The notes under the pieces: model-generated
Told to the model about the DNA's origin: nothing
Database searches by the model: none
Seen by the model: the letters and a program-made list of their open reading frames with translations, nothing else
Source of the DNA: Polyangium sp. 15x6
GTDB lineage: Bacteria > Myxococcota_A > Polyangia > Polyangiales > Polyangiaceae
Assembly: GCF_029960785.1 (NCBI RefSeq)
Contig: NZ_JASBQE010000096.1
Coordinates: 1 to 45,366 of the forward strand
Reading direction: 5' to 3'
Length of the DNA stretch: 45,366 nucleotides
Part shown: piece after piece, positions 36,506 through 45,366 of the stretch
Layout: each line of letters opens with the position of its first letter
How positions within the stretch are numbered: the first letter of the stretch is position 1
Made by a program: the position numbers and the translations under genes

Positions 36506-39500
36506 TTACTTGCGGTTCCGACGACGCAGCCGCGCGAACACGGCGCCGAGCAAGCCGAGGGCGGCCGCCGCGGGCACGACCGGGCTCTTCTGCTCGTCAC
36601 CGACGACGGCGCAGCCGCAGCTACCTTCGTCGTCGACGAGGATCGGGCCACCGCCGACGCCGCCGGCGCCCGCGCCGGTGCCGACGCCCGCGCCGCCCTC
36701 GCCGCCGCTGCCCATGCCCGGCGTGACGGTCACCTTCACGAGGTCACTCGCCAGGCCCTTGCCGTCGGAGACGGTGAGCTGGAACGTGAGGACCGTCTCG
36801 GCCTGAACGTTCGGCGCGACGAACGTCGGCTTCGGCCCATCGTTCGGCGTGAGCGCGACCTCGGGCCCTTCCGTCTGCGTCCACTTGTACGTGAGCGTAT
36901 CGCCGTCCGGATCGCTGCTCTTCGAACCATCGAGCGTGGCCTCGTCACCACCCGACACCACGAGGTCCGCGCCGGCGTTCGCCACGGGCAGGCCCGCGCA
37001 GTTCGTGCTGTCCTCCACGATCGACGCGAACGGCTTGTTCACCGCGCCCTGCACGTCGATGTCGTCGATCTCCCAGCCGTACGCGCCGGCCGCCGGATCG
37101 GTGCCGATCCGGAAGCGCAGCTTGAACGTCTTGCCGGAGAGCGAGTTGCCGAAGTTCAGCGTCATCGTGTTGAAGTTCGGCCACGCCGCGTTCCGGTTCG
37201 TGAACCCTTGGCGGTTGCCGAGCGGGTTGTCGGAGATGTTCGTGATCGTGCCGGTGTAGGGCACCATCGCGAACTGAGCCGCGTCCTGCCAGCTCTGCCC
37301 GCCGTCCGTCGAGATCTCGATGACGGCGCCGTCGTAGTTGACGGTGCCACCGCCCTGCGGCGGCGGACCCACCTCGAACTCGTGGCGGTGCTTCAGCGTG
37401 ATCGTGAGCGGCCCGGGGCCCGCGACGATCGCCGGCGACTCGAACGCGGTGTCGCTCAAGCTGCCCGAGTCCACGCCGTGGAAGACGTGGTTCGGCGGGC
37501 CGTTCTGGATGCGGCTCCAGACCCGATCCGCGCCGTCGCCCGACCTCGTCCACGTCTCGATGTCGCTCTCGGCGCTCTCGATCGTGGCCGACTCCGGCAC
37601 GTTGTCGTAGTTGATGTACGGCACCTCGACGAGCGTCGACTTGGGCTCGCACGTCTCGGCGCTCGTCACGGCGATGTCGAGCTTGACCGAGTTGATGCCG
37701 GCGACCGAGCCGTCGAGCGCGACGTCGATCGTGGCCTTGGCCGTCCCGAAGGGCGGGACCGTGCCGAACTGCACCTGCGTGCCGTTCGGGAACGAGATGC
37801 CCGCCTGCTGCGCCGTCACGCTCGCGACGGCGTCCGTGAGCGGCGCGACGCCCGTGTTCTTGAGCTCGATCGTCACGCGGCCCGACTCCTGGGCGTCGAG
37901 GCGCCCGTCGGAGTCGCAGGACTGGACGGCGTCGTCGAGCTCGCCCGCGAGATCGGAGACCGAGGCCTTGACCTCGAAGCTCTCGACCACGCCCACGTTG
38001 TCGTTCGAGTCACGCGGCGGCGAGACCGCGCACGAGCCCGCGCCGCGCTTGGCGAAGGCCTGGGCGAGGATCTCCATGTCCTTCAGGTCGACCGTGGACG
38101 CCGCCATGAGGATCGCGTCGCGCTGCTCGAGGTACGTCGCGTCCGGCGGGACCGTCTTGAGCGACGCGACGATGTAGTCGGCCATGCGGCGGCGAGCCCC
38201 TTCGAAGTCGTAGGGCGCGCCCGGCTGCTGGCTGCGCTTGAGCAGCGCGACCGTCGCCTCGAACATCATCGTCGCCCACACCTCGCCGGCGTTGTGCACC
38301 TCGGAGTTCGGCGCGGGGATCACGGCCATCGGGTGATCCGGCAGCGCCTGGTCGTCGGCGATGTGCCGGAAGGTCAGGCCGTTCTTGGTCATGTCGGTCG
38401 AGTACGGGACGCGCCGGATGCCGTAGTAGCCGCTGTCGCCGAGCGTCGCCGTGGCGTAGACGCTCATCCCGAAGACGCCGTCGAGATCGTCGCCCTCGCG
38501 CAGGGTCATGTGGAGCGCGACCGTGTCGCCCCAGCCCTCGCCCATGCCGCCGCACATGTTGGAGCCGCAGTACGCGAGCCGGTTGTGCAGGTAATGACCC
38601 CACTCGTGCGCGACGATGTGGTTGTCGATCGTGCCGTCACGCTCGACGCCCGCGGCCGAGCGGACCATCGTGGCCGTCACATCGCCGCCCATCATGGCCT
38701 GCTTGATGGCGTTGCCCGAGGCCAGCGTGACGGACAGGACGGGGATGGTCACGGCCTGGTTCGGGTCCCCGTTCGGCATGTACGGCGGGGCGGGCTCGTT
38801 CAGGTGGTTCGCGAGGATCATGCCGATCGCGCCCGCGGCCTGCGCGTTCACGGCCTTCTGCTTGAACGTGCAGGAGCCGCGATCGATGACGACGATCTTG
38901 CCGGCCACGTTGTTCTTGATGGACTGGCAGCCGTCGCGGAACGTGCCGGGCGTCTCGTTCGTCGTGGCCGTGGACTGGTCGTCGACGAGCGAGAGGGAGC
39001 CGGTCGTGTTGAAGACCTGCAGCCCGAATTCGGCGACGTCGGTGCCGTATCCCTTGCCGCCAGGGTTCGTCGTGAGGCTCCGCGCGCTCGCGCCCGACCA
39101 GAGGTACATCTGCATGATCGGCGACTCGCCGTCCGCAGGCGTCTGCATGTTCGCGTTGTTGCGGCTCTGGTTGTTGAACGCGTCGTCCTGCGCCTCGGCG
39201 AGGAGCGGATCGCCTTCCTCGCCGCCGCGGCCGTAGTTGCTCTTCTGCGCGTTGCCCGATTTCTCGTCGAAGCCCGAGTCGTACCAGTAATCGTGCAGCC
39301 AGTTCGTCACGTAGAAGAGCTGCGTGGCGGCGGCCATGATCTGGTTCGGGTTCGCCGTCGGCGCGAGGTTCACGTCGTACGTACGATCGAACGTGCCGGG
39401 CGCCGTCACGTTCGGGCGCGTGTCGCCATTGCCGAAGCCGTCCGGCTGGGCGTGGTCGGCGTACGCGTCGACATTGTTGCCGGACGTCGAGGTCGCGCCC

Positions 39501-40525
39501 GAGGCCAACCACGGATCGAACGTGCCCTGGGGGTTCTTGTTGAAGCCATCCATCGAGACCAGGACCGGCTCGATGAACGGGGGCGCGGAGCCGTCGGGCT
39601 GGCCCGTCGGGTGCGGCGTGAAATCGGCCTGCGGGCCGTCGAGGGGGCGTTTGTCGCCGTTCGCGTCGGCCCAGACCCTGTAATTGAAGGCCGCGTCGTG
39701 CGAGAGGTTCTGCCGATAGAGGACACGCCCGTCGTCGGCCGCGATCACGTAGGCGTAGAGCCCCGCGTCCTTCTCGCCCACCTCGCGCGGGCGAATTTCG
39801 AGGTAGTAAGCGGGAACGAGGCGATCCGGCAGCGGGAAGTACACCTTCTTCACGCGCGCGGGGCCGGCAAACTCGTGATCCTGCGTGGGCAGGAGATCGA
39901 AGGTCTGGTAACGACCTTTTTCACCGCGCGGAAGGAGGTTCGCCACCGGCAGATCGGTGCCGTGGAAATCCCGGAACGCGCTGGCGAGTGCGCCCTGGGG
40001 TGTCACGACGAACGTGCGCGGGACCCGCTTGTTTCCGGCAAAACCGGCCGGATGCAGGTTGTTCGAGGCGGCCACGAGGCGATGGCTGCGATCGAGCATG
40101 ACGTTCGCGCCGCCGCGGAAAACCTCGACGCCGTCGATCTCCTGGCCGAGGCGCACGACGACGCCGCCCGCGCCGCGATCGTGAATTTCACGCACGACCG
40201 TGGCCTGGATGGCGGCCTCCGGGAGCCTCAGCATCTCGGCCGCAGAGACGAGCGCCTTGCGCGCGGCGACGTCGGGCTTCGTGCTCGCGACGAGCGCCTT
40301 CGTGCCGCTCTGATCCCGCGAGGCCCAGAAAAAAGTGGGAGCGCCGGTGTGCGGGTGCACCGACGTGACGTGTCCGCCGAGGGGGGACCGTAAGACGCGC
40401 GGGCCCCCGGCGGGAGCCGGCTGCGCGCGATAATAAGCATCGAAGTTCGGCAGCTCCTTCGCATGAGCGAAGGAAGCGCCGACCAGCGCCGTGAGCATGG
40501 TGAGACAACGAACGGAGCGCTTCAT
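36506..40525 (-). CDS. Secreted M36 (fungalysin-type) metalloprotease with MYXO-CTERM-like tail
   Basis: The protein has 1339 residues. A GGAGG site lies 5 bases before the chosen ATG. A Sec signal peptide ends near SFAHA-KE, then an FTP-type propeptide. Zinc ligands are in HEWGH (His 640, Glu 641, His 644), with the third ligand in GEGWGD (Glu 663). A PA-like domain is inserted upstream (VVIDRGSCTFKQKAVNAQAAGA). After the catalytic domain come beta-rich segments, a domain with a KKL-like fold, a PKD-like domain (SGGDEATLDGSKSSDPDGD) and a Gly-rich linker. The end is CGCAVVGDEQ, a hydrophobic helix and RLRRRNRK, which is the MYXO-CTERM pattern for sorting to the cell surface. It is likely a predatory or nutritional protease. 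The full-length domain order after 800 is approximate. Confidence 0.92.
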   Translation of the reverse strand: MKRSVRCLTMLTALVGASFAHAKELPNFDAYYRAQPAPAGGPRVLRSPLGGHVTSVHPHTGAPTFFWASRDQSGTKALVASTKPDVAARKALVSAAEMLRLPEAAIQATVVREIHDRGAGGVVVRLGQEIDGVEVFRGGANVMLDRSHRLVAASNNLHPAGFAGNKRVPRTFVVTPQGALASAFRDFHGTDLPVANLLPRGEKGRYQTFDLLPTQDHEFAGPARVKKVYFPLPDRLVPAYYLEIRPREVGEKDAGLYAYVIAADDGRVLYRQNLSHDAAFNYRVWADANGDKRPLDGPQADFTPHPTGQPDGSAPPFIEPVLVSMDGFNKNPQGTFDPWLASGATSTSGNNVDAYADHAQPDGFGNGDTRPNVTAPGTFDRTYDVNLAPTANPNQIMAAATQLFYVTNWLHDYWYDSGFDEKSGNAQKSNYGRGGEEGDPLLAEAQDDAFNNQSRNNANMQTPADGESPIMQMYLWSGASARSLTTNPGGKGYGTDVAEFGLQVFNTTGSLSLVDDQSTATTNETPGTFRDGCQSIKNNVAGKIVVIDRGSCTFKQKAVNAQAAGAIGMILANHLNEPAPPYMPNGDPNQAVTIPVLSVTLASGNAIKQAMMGGDVTATMVRSAAGVERDGTIDNHIVAHEWGHYLHNRLAYCGSNMCGGMGEGWGDTVALHMTLREGDDLDGVFGMSVYATATLGDSGYYGIRRVPYSTDMTKNGLTFRHIADDQALPDHPMAVIPAPNSEVHNAGEVWATMMFEATVALLKRSQQPGAPYDFEGARRRMADYIVASLKTVPPDATYLEQRDAILMAASTVDLKDMEILAQAFAKRGAGSCAVSPPRDSNDNVGVVESFEVKASVSDLAGELDDAVQSCDSDGRLDAQESGRVTIELKNTGVAPLTDAVASVTAQQAGISFPNGTQVQFGTVPPFGTAKATIDVALDGSVAGINSVKLDIAVTSAETCEPKSTLVEVPYINYDNVPESATIESAESDIETWTRSGDGADRVWSRIQNGPPNHVFHGVDSGSLSDTAFESPAIVAGPGPLTITLKHRHEFEVGPPPQGGGTVNYDGAVIEISTDGGQSWQDAAQFAMVPYTGTITNISDNPLGNRQGFTNRNAAWPNFNTMTLNFGNSLSGKTFKLRFRIGTDPAAGAYGWEIDDIDVQGAVNKPFASIVEDSTNCAGLPVANAGADLVVSGGDEATLDGSKSSDPDGDTLTYKWTQTEGPEVALTPNDGPKPTFVAPNVQAETVLTFQLTVSDGKGLASDLVKVTVTPGMGSGGEGGAGVGTGAGAGGVGGGPILVDDEGSCGCAVVGDEQKSPVVPAAAALGLLGAVFARLRRRNRK

Positions 40526-40796
40526 CGAATCCTCCACCAACGTGGACGCGCCCGCCGCCTCCGTGTGAAGCAGGCGGGTGCCGGGCCAAGGAGGGAGGCG
40601 TACTCGCTTATCGTGCGAGAGGGAAGCGAATTTACGCTGAACGTTATGGTGTCGCCGCGGACCGGCGCGCGCTTCCGCACGTATTCGGACGATGATGCAA
40701 GATTCCGTCGACCACGGCTTGGAATTTCCCTCCGCGCCGCTTTTCTTTCGCTATTCGAGGTGCCAGGCGCGCGACTTGTGCTAATGGCGGCGCGAC
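40526..40796. other. Divergent intergenic region
   Basis: This 271-bp stretch separates the divergent M36 protease and phosphodiester-glycosidase genes and must hold both promoters. It is AT-richer than its surroundings in the middle (around 40610-40660). I see no RNA element or clear operator in it. Confidence 0.5.
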
Positions 40797-41885
40797 ATGG
40801 TCCGTCGGTTCTTCCCGTGGTTCCTTTCGATCCTCGCCTCCGGGTGCGGCGGGACGCCCCCTCCCCTCGATCATTCGGCGCCGCCGCCGCGGATCACCGC
40901 GAGTCCCGCGGCGCCGCCCGTCGTGACGCCGCCGCCGAAGCCTGCGGAACCAAGCCCTCCGGAGACCGCTGCTGCACGAGCGGTTGCTGCTCCCACGAAT
41001 TCGGGTCCTCCTTTTCCGCCGCCCGCCTTCACGCCGCCCCACGCCCGCACCGCCAAACCCGGCGACGGCGTCTTCACGCTCCTCGACGAGGGCGCCGCGC
41101 GCGGCACCGGCGCGCTCGCGCGCGCCATGGTCCATCCGCACCCGATCAAACCCCACCCGTACGTCCTCCTCGTGGCGATCGATCTGCGCCGGGTCGATCT
41201 GCGCCTCGTCGCGGGCACGGAGGAGCCCACGTCGACCGTGGTGTCGAATGATCGACGCCCCGGGCTCGTTCCGGCGGCGGATCTGCCCTCGCTGATTGCG
41301 GTGTTCAATGGCGGCTTCATGGCGAAGCACGGCAAATGGGGGATGATGGTCGACGGCGACGTCTTCCTCCCGCCGCGAGAGGATGGCTGCACGGTGGCGC
41401 TGCTCGGGGACGGATCCGTGCGTATCGCGAGCTTCCCGGCGCTCGCGCCCGTCACCGCGCAGATCCGGTCGTACCGGCAGACGCCGCCTTGCCTCCTCGA
41501 GGGCGGCGCGCTCCACCCGCGCCTGCCGAACGAGGACACGGCGCGGCTCTGGGGCGCGGCCGAGGGAGGCGATCGCGAGATTCGACGCACGGCGATCGGA
41601 TTGCACGAGGACGGAACGACGCTCCTCTTTGCGATCGGCGAGTGGGTATGGGCGCGTGACCTCGCGGCCGCGATGAAATCGGCCGGCGCCGTGTCCGCTG
41701 CGGAGCTCGACATCAACTGGTCGTATACGCGGTTCCTCCTGTACGACCATTCCACCCCGCCCGCGGTCGTGTCGACGCTGATCGAAAAGGTCGAATACAC
41801 GAAGAGCGGATATGTATCGAAGCCTGCACCTCGGGACTTTTTCTACCTGAAGCAGAAACAATCCGGCGCCCCCGCGCCCCGTTAG
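40797..41885 (+). CDS. Phosphodiester glycosidase-like (NAGPA/DUF2233) lipoprotein
   Basis: The protein has 362 residues. The signal peptide ends in LASGC (Cys 17), followed by a long Pro/Ala-rich linker to about residue 95. The rest matches the NAGPA/DUF2233 fold: VLLVAIDLRRVDLRLVAG, IAVFNGGFMAKHGKWGMMVDG, TAIGLHEDGTTLLFAIGEW and AAELDINWSYTRFLLYD. In family members the N-terminal Asp/Asn/Gly segment and the later aspartate form the active site that removes a sugar from a phosphodiester. The usual GGGSS near the end is replaced here by NWSYT, so activity is uncertain. The protein is probably in the periplasm or on the surface. Confidence 0.85.
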   Translation: MVRRFFPWFLSILASGCGGTPPPLDHSAPPPRITASPAAPPVVTPPPKPAEPSPPETAAARAVAAPTNSGPPFPPPAFTPPHARTAKPGDGVFTLLDEGAARGTGALARAMVHPHPIKPHPYVLLVAIDLRRVDLRLVAGTEEPTSTVVSNDRRPGLVPAADLPSLIAVFNGGFMAKHGKWGMMVDGDVFLPPREDGCTVALLGDGSVRIASFPALAPVTAQIRSYRQTPPCLLEGGALHPRLPNEDTARLWGAAEGGDREIRRTAIGLHEDGTTLLFAIGEWVWARDLAAAMKSAGAVSAAELDINWSYTRFLLYDHSTPPAVVSTLIEKVEYTKSGYVSKPAPRDFFYLKQKQSGAPAPR

Positions 41886-42126
41886 CCGGCGCTCGCGTCC
41901 CCCGCCTCGCCCGACGGGTTGGGTAGGGCAGACCGCAGAGTTCACGGGAGGCGGGAGCATGCGGCGGAAGGCACGTACGCCATAAGCCCCGAAAACGGCT
42001 TGCGGAGGGTGCTTCCGGGCCGATCTCCCCCTTGACCGGGTTTTTCGCCTGTGGTGAGGTCTCGCGTTGGCAAACAGCGGGCCGTTGGTCCCTCGCGCCG
42101 GCACGGCGCCGACGGGGAGAAAGGGC

Positions 42127-45100
42127 ATGTCGCCCATGAGTCGATGGAGAAGGTTCGGAATCACAAGGTACGCCGTGGCGACCTTCGCGCTCCTCGTGGC
42201 AGTGAGCGCAGGAACGGGCTGCGAGGAGACGGCTCCCCCGGACACCACCGGCGGCGCCGGCGGTGAAGGCGGGACGGGCATGGGCGGCATGGGCGCGTGC
42301 AGGACGCCCGAGGATTGCCCGGGCGCCGACACGGTCTGCCGCACGCGCACCTGCACCTCGGGCGTCTGCGGCGAAACGTTCGCCGCCATGGGCACCCCGA
42401 GCGATACGCAGATGCCCGGCGACTGCGCCCGCGAGATCTGCGACGGGAAGGGCGAGATCACGCTCGAGAACGACGACACCGACATTCTCGACGATCAGAA
42501 CGACTGCACCCAGGACGTCTGCAATGCGGGGCAGCCGGAAAACAACCCGCTCCCGGCCGGCGACACCTGCACCACGAACGACGGCAAGTTCTGCGACGGC
42601 GCGGGCACGTGCGTGGAGTGCCTCGCGCACGCGGACTGCCCCGACAATGTGTGCGCGAACAACGTTTGCGTCCCGGCCGAGTGCGCCGATACCGTGAAGA
42701 ACGGTTCCGAGACGGACGTCGACTGCGGCGGCGCCGTGTGCGCCCCCTGCGCCGACGGCCTCGTCTGCAAGGTGTCATCCGATTGCCAGAGCAGCGTGTG
42801 TGACTCCGCCACCTGCCAGACGCCCACCTGCACGGATACCGTCGAGAATGGCGCCGAGACGGACGTCGATTGCGGCGGCGGCACCTGCAGCCCCTGCGGC
42901 CCCGGCCTCGGCTGCGCAGAGGACAGCGACTGCGTGGGCGGCTCCTGCTCGGGTTCGATTTGCTTGCCGACCTGCACCGACCAGGTGACGAACCGCAACG
43001 AGACGGACGTCGACTGCGGCGGCCCGAACTGCTCGCCCTGCGGTACCGGCCTCGTCTGCTCGATCGACTCGGATTGCGCGAGCAAGGTCTGCACGGACGG
43101 CACCTGCCAGGGAGCGACCTGCGGCGATACCATCCAGAACGGCAGCGAGACCAGCGTCGACTGCGGCGGCGCGGACTGCCCCGCCTGCGCCGACGGCCTC
43201 GTCTGCAATCAGCCGACCGACTGCAAGAGCGGCGTGTGCACGGGCAACGTCTGCCAGACGGCGACGTGCACGGATACCGTGAAGAATGGCGCCGAGACGG
43301 ACGCGGATTGCGGCGGCGGCACCTGCCAGACCTGCGACCTCGGCAAGGGCTGCCTCGTGAACGGCGACTGCACGAGCAACATCTGCGCGGGGAACGTCTG
43401 CGTCGTCTCGCTCTGCGGCGACGGCCTCCTCACGGGCGCCGAGACCTGCGACGACGGCAATGCCGTGGCCGGCGACGGCTGCGACGCCGCGTGCGCGACC
43501 GAGGTGGGCTGGCTCTGCGCGGGCGCCCCGAGCGCCTGCACCGCGATCTGCAGCGACGGCCTCGTCAAGGGCCCCGAGACCTGCGACGACGCCAACACGG
43601 CGAGCGGCGACGGCTGCTCCGCGAGCTGCCAGGCCGAGCTCGGCTACGTGTGCAGCGGCGAGCCGAGCGCGTGCAAGACGGTCTGCGGCGACGGCATCCC
43701 GGCCGGCACCGAGGCGTGCGACGACGGCAACTTGAACGACGACGATGCCTGCCTGCCGGGCTGCATCGCGGCGACCTGCGGCGACGGCTTCGTGAACGCG
43801 GCGGCCGAGGGCTGCGACGACGGCAACAAGACGGCCGGCGACGGCTGCAATGCCACCTGCCAGGCCGAGCCGTTCTTCGTGTGCTTCGGCGCGCCGAGCA
43901 CCTGCGTCCTCGTCGAGTCCGAGCCGAACACGTGCGCGACGGCGACCGGCCCGCTCATGCCGCCCTTCGCGGTCACCGGCAAGATCACGCCCATCGGCGA
44001 CCATGACTACTACGCGTTCACCGTGCCCGCGGTCGCGGACGTGAAGATCGAGACCTTCGTCCCGTCGGTGGGCACCTGCCCGACGGGCAACGACACCAAG
44101 ATCTACCTCCTCGCGTCGAACTGCACGACGGTCCTCGTCGAGGACGACGACGACGGCCTCAACAGCTGCTCGGTGATCGATCCGACCACGTCGGCGGACG
44201 CGGCGGCGCGCAAGCTCGCCCCGGGCACGTACTACGTGCACGTGGAGGAGTACGCCAGCAACGCGACCATCGGCGCCTACCAGCTCCAGGTGACGTTCAC
44301 CGCGCTCTGCGGCGACGGCATCCTCGCGGGCAGCGAGGTGTGCGACGACGGCAACCTGACGAGCGGCGACGGCTGCTCCGCGAGCTGCGTCATCGAGCAG
44401 GGCTACCAGTGCGCCGGCTCGCCGAGCGTCTGCGCCCTGAGCTGCGGCGACGGTACGATCAACGGCACCGACGTCTGCGACGACGGCAACAAGAACAGCG
44501 GCGACGGCTGCTCCGCGACCTGCGCCATCGAGCAGGGTTACACCTGCACGGGCACGCCGAGCGTCTGCACGACGAGCTGCGGCAACGGCACGATCAACGG
44601 CACCGACGCCTGCGACGACGGCAACACGGTCAGCGGCGACGGCTGCTCGTCCGTGTGCCTGCTCGAGCCGAACTACAAGTGCATCGGGACCCCGAACGTG
44701 TGCACGAAGGTCGAGCAGTACTGCAACGACGGCATCGACAACGACGGCGACACGCTCATCGACGCCGCCGACTCGGACTGCACGATTCCGGCGTACTTCC
44801 CGGCCTGCGCGGCGGGCCAGCGCCTCGTCGTCGTCCGGGCGTACGACACGCCCATCGCCCTGCTCGACGGCAACACCACGGGCATCAGCAGCTATCTCGG
44901 CGTGGCGAACGTCGGCACGGTGAACCGCGCGGCGGTGCTCTTCAACGCCACGCACACCTGGTCCGGGGACATCGACGCGTACCTGCAGCCGCCGGGCCTC
45001 GGTGAGCTCGACATCACCTCGGACAACGGCAGCTCGGGCGACAACTACACGAACACGATCCTCGACTCGACCTGCTCCTCGGCGGTCAGCGGTGGCACCG

Positions 45101-45255
45101 CGCCCTTCTCGGGCTGCTATTCGCCGGAGACAGCGCTGACCCCGGTCAACGGCAAGTCGCCCGTCGGCAGGTGGAAGCTCAAAGTCATCGACGACACGAC
45201 CTCGGACCAGGGCACCCTCAATAGCTGGGCGATGATCTTCTGCGTCACGCCCTGA
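42127..45255 (+). CDS. Cys-rich surface lipoprotein with tandem repeats, PPC and P-domain-like end
   Basis: The protein has 1042 residues. The start was chosen at the ATG behind GGGGAGAAAGGG; a TTG at 42067 and an ATG at 42136 are alternatives. The signal peptide ends in SAGTGC (Cys 32), followed by Gly-rich and Cys-rich segments. Five ~48-residue repeats with DTVKNGxETDVDCGG run from about 200 to 440. Four DUF4215-type repeats (CGDG, ETCDDGN, GDGC) follow to ~600, then a PPC-type beta domain (DHDYYAFTVPAVADVKIE) and three more DUF4215 units. The C-terminal part (RWKLKVIDDTTSDQGTLNSWAMIF) resembles the P domain of proprotein convertases. No catalytic domain is seen. Probably an adhesin-like or matrix protein. 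Confidence 0.88.
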   Translation: MSPMSRWRRFGITRYAVATFALLVAVSAGTGCEETAPPDTTGGAGGEGGTGMGGMGACRTPEDCPGADTVCRTRTCTSGVCGETFAAMGTPSDTQMPGDCAREICDGKGEITLENDDTDILDDQNDCTQDVCNAGQPENNPLPAGDTCTTNDGKFCDGAGTCVECLAHADCPDNVCANNVCVPAECADTVKNGSETDVDCGGAVCAPCADGLVCKVSSDCQSSVCDSATCQTPTCTDTVENGAETDVDCGGGTCSPCGPGLGCAEDSDCVGGSCSGSICLPTCTDQVTNRNETDVDCGGPNCSPCGTGLVCSIDSDCASKVCTDGTCQGATCGDTIQNGSETSVDCGGADCPACADGLVCNQPTDCKSGVCTGNVCQTATCTDTVKNGAETDADCGGGTCQTCDLGKGCLVNGDCTSNICAGNVCVVSLCGDGLLTGAETCDDGNAVAGDGCDAACATEVGWLCAGAPSACTAICSDGLVKGPETCDDANTASGDGCSASCQAELGYVCSGEPSACKTVCGDGIPAGTEACDDGNLNDDDACLPGCIAATCGDGFVNAAAEGCDDGNKTAGDGCNATCQAEPFFVCFGAPSTCVLVESEPNTCATATGPLMPPFAVTGKITPIGDHDYYAFTVPAVADVKIETFVPSVGTCPTGNDTKIYLLASNCTTVLVEDDDDGLNSCSVIDPTTSADAAARKLAPGTYYVHVEEYASNATIGAYQLQVTFTALCGDGILAGSEVCDDGNLTSGDGCSASCVIEQGYQCAGSPSVCALSCGDGTINGTDVCDDGNKNSGDGCSATCAIEQGYTCTGTPSVCTTSCGNGTINGTDACDDGNTVSGDGCSSVCLLEPNYKCIGTPNVCTKVEQYCNDGIDNDGDTLIDAADSDCTIPAYFPACAAGQRLVVVRAYDTPIALLDGNTTGISSYLGVANVGTVNRAAVLFNATHTWSGDIDAYLQPPGLGELDITSDNGSSGDNYTNTILDSTCSSAVSGGTAPFSGCYSPETALTPVNGKSPVGRWKLKVIDDTTSDQGTLNSWAMIFCVTP

Positions 45256-45260
45256 GAGGC

Positions 45261-45366
45261 GCGGGGCTTTGCCCCGCACCCCAGCAGGGGGCTGTCCGCC
45301 CCCTGCACCCCGGACCAGGCACGGCCTGGACCGAGGGCCGAGAAACCGCGCGATGCGCGGTTTCTC
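45261..45366 (+). repeat. Four-hairpin dispersed element, copy D (runs to window end)
   Basis: Stem 4 is 45261-45267/45271-45277 (GCGGGGC/GCCCCGC), stem 3 is 45285-45292/45298-45305 (CAGGGGGC/GCCCCCTG, loop TGTCC), stem 2 is 45315-45320/45324-45329 (CCAGGC/GCCTGG) and stem 1 is 45340-45351/45355-45366 (12 bp, loop GAT). Order and gene-relative orientation match copies A and B. It starts 5 bp after the stop of the Cys-rich lipoprotein gene. Every stem differs from copy A on both arms, yet pairing is kept. The window may cut its end. Confidence 0.9.

Noticed and set aside
41886-42126. A riboswitch or leader RNA before the Cys-rich lipoprotein gene.
   Set aside because: Only short stems of 4-5 bp are visible, with no match to a known leader motif.

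Overview
This is a chromosomal window from a very GC-rich, gene-dense bacterium. The gene content points to a myxobacterium, most likely order Polyangiales (Polyangium/Sorangium-like). The evidence is three Hanks-type Ser/Thr kinases in 45 kb, PEGA-domain proteins, a fungalysin protease with a MYXO-CTERM-like tail, a cysteine-rich DUF4215-repeat lipoprotein, and many lipoprotein signal peptides. The taxon is an inference. I see no rRNA, tRNA, CRISPR array, transposase or phage gene. I accept 29 protein genes; the long opposite-strand frames are GC-driven shadows.

Layout. 1-9.1 kb: an SDR-family epimerase and a lipoprotein (minus strand), an AIG-repeat membrane protein, a leucine-dehydrogenase-like enzyme, a DUF2267 protein, a membrane-anchored Ser/Thr kinase followed at 12 bp by a PEGA-like protein, and a lone P-loop ATPase. 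9.1-23.5 kb: a LivJ-type binding lipoprotein, a quinone oxidoreductase, a TPR-PEGA-TonB receptor fusion behind its own kinase, a GH92 mannosidase lipoprotein, a threonine-dehydratase-like enzyme, a FIST plus STAS sensor pair, an acyl-CoA synthetase and a DUF2325 protein. 23.7-32 kb (minus strand): a cytoplasmic kinase-TPR protein, a rhodanese-like lipoprotein with an in-frame UGA, a von Willebrand A lipoprotein with an unknown membrane partner, a HAD phosphatase and a DUF4142 lipoprotein. 32.2-45.3 kb: a 1151-residue membrane protein overlapping an esterase lipoprotein, a secreted M36 protease, a phosphodiester-glycosidase-like lipoprotein and a 1042-residue cysteine-rich surface lipoprotein.

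Two things stand out. First, the rhodanese gene at 26365-26808 (minus) is interrupted by one TGA exactly where a Cys would complete a CxxC motif. The frame continues for 38 well-formed codons with the expected C-terminal rhodanese sequence. A perfect 7-bp hairpin with a GGUCG loop sits 20 nt after the TGA. This fits a selenocysteine protein with a UxxC motif and a bacterial SECIS element. Second, four copies (1-103, 8734-8838, 8938-9041, 45261-45366) of a ~105-bp element made of four consecutive hairpins are present. Stem sequences change on both arms together, and three copies lie 5-29 bp after a stop codon in the same orientation relative to the gene.

Together the genes suggest a predatory or saprophytic cell-surface lifestyle (exported hydrolases, surface lipoproteins, outer-membrane uptake) under kinase and STAS-type signalling. 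No single large biosynthetic or defence cluster is present.
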